A DNA stretch of 64,000 nt from Canna indica (taxonomy: Eukaryota; Streptophyta; Magnoliopsida; Zingiberales; Cannaceae): the NCBI GenBank assembly GCA_034359265.1, contig CP136893.1, positions 19,290,001 to 19,354,000 on the forward strand, written 5' to 3'. Each line of letters begins with the position of its first letter. The first letter of the stretch is position 1. The notes under the pieces were generated by a model, which saw only the letters and a list, made by a program, of their open reading frames with translations, made no database searches and had not been told where the DNA came from. The position numbers were made by a program, and so were the translations under genes. Below are positions 63,936 through 64,000 of the stretch, piece after piece.

Positions 63936-63940
63936 AATAT

Positions 63941-64000
63941 TATTCCCAACAATTTCATTCCGAAACAGGCATTGCGAGAAAAATTGATGTTAAAACAAAA
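63941..64000. other. Flanking nuclear DNA
   Basis: The last 60 bases lie outside the copia element and show nothing recognisable. Confidence 0.6.

Overview
This is plant DNA, most likely from a flowering plant outside the grasses. It contains spliceosomal introns, a plant mitochondrial nad1 exon, plastid rpoC1/rpoC2 pieces, and many Ty1-copia, hAT, Mutator and Harbinger-like elements. The rpoC1 copy still has intron sequence, which argues against a grass source for the plastid DNA. Nothing here is bacterial and there is no CRISPR array.

The window has two unlike halves. Positions 1 to about 23,560 look mitochondrial: mid-range GC, almost no ordinary ORFs, the exact 59-bp fourth exon of nad1 between group II intron pieces (4951-5009), and an intact tRNA-Gln gene (16,241-16,312). 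This block also carries foreign material usual for plant mtDNA: a decayed plastid rpoC2-rpoC1 segment (about 5.8-9.3 kb), a copia pol fragment, a gypsy RT scrap, a LINE remnant and a gag-like piece. Either it is a mitochondrial insertion in a nuclear chromosome (NUMT) or the contig is chimeric; the sequence alone does not decide.

From about 23,570 to the end the DNA is AT-rich, nuclear and crowded with transposons. A decayed copia element with nested insertions fills 23.6-29.6 kb. A Mutator-type MITE and a hAT element with a broken transposase follow. Two intact nuclear genes lie close together and converge: cytosolic tryptophanyl-tRNA synthetase (12 exons, 34,977-42,788, + strand, 403 aa) and ribosomal protein eL38 (3 exons, 43,902-45,492, - strand, 69 aa). 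Both serve translation and both have a telo-box upstream of the start codon.

The rest is layered transposon insertion: a truncated copia element cut by a hAT MITE, one LTR inserted inside another, a hAT MITE carrying a 3.1-kb non-autonomous element, a second copy of the hAT transposase element, and a nearly complete copia element with matching 5-bp target duplications (58,206-63,935) whose pol is split by a 664-bp MITE. Several of these hAT elements carry short stretches that look like degenerate tRNAs, the least expected pattern I found.
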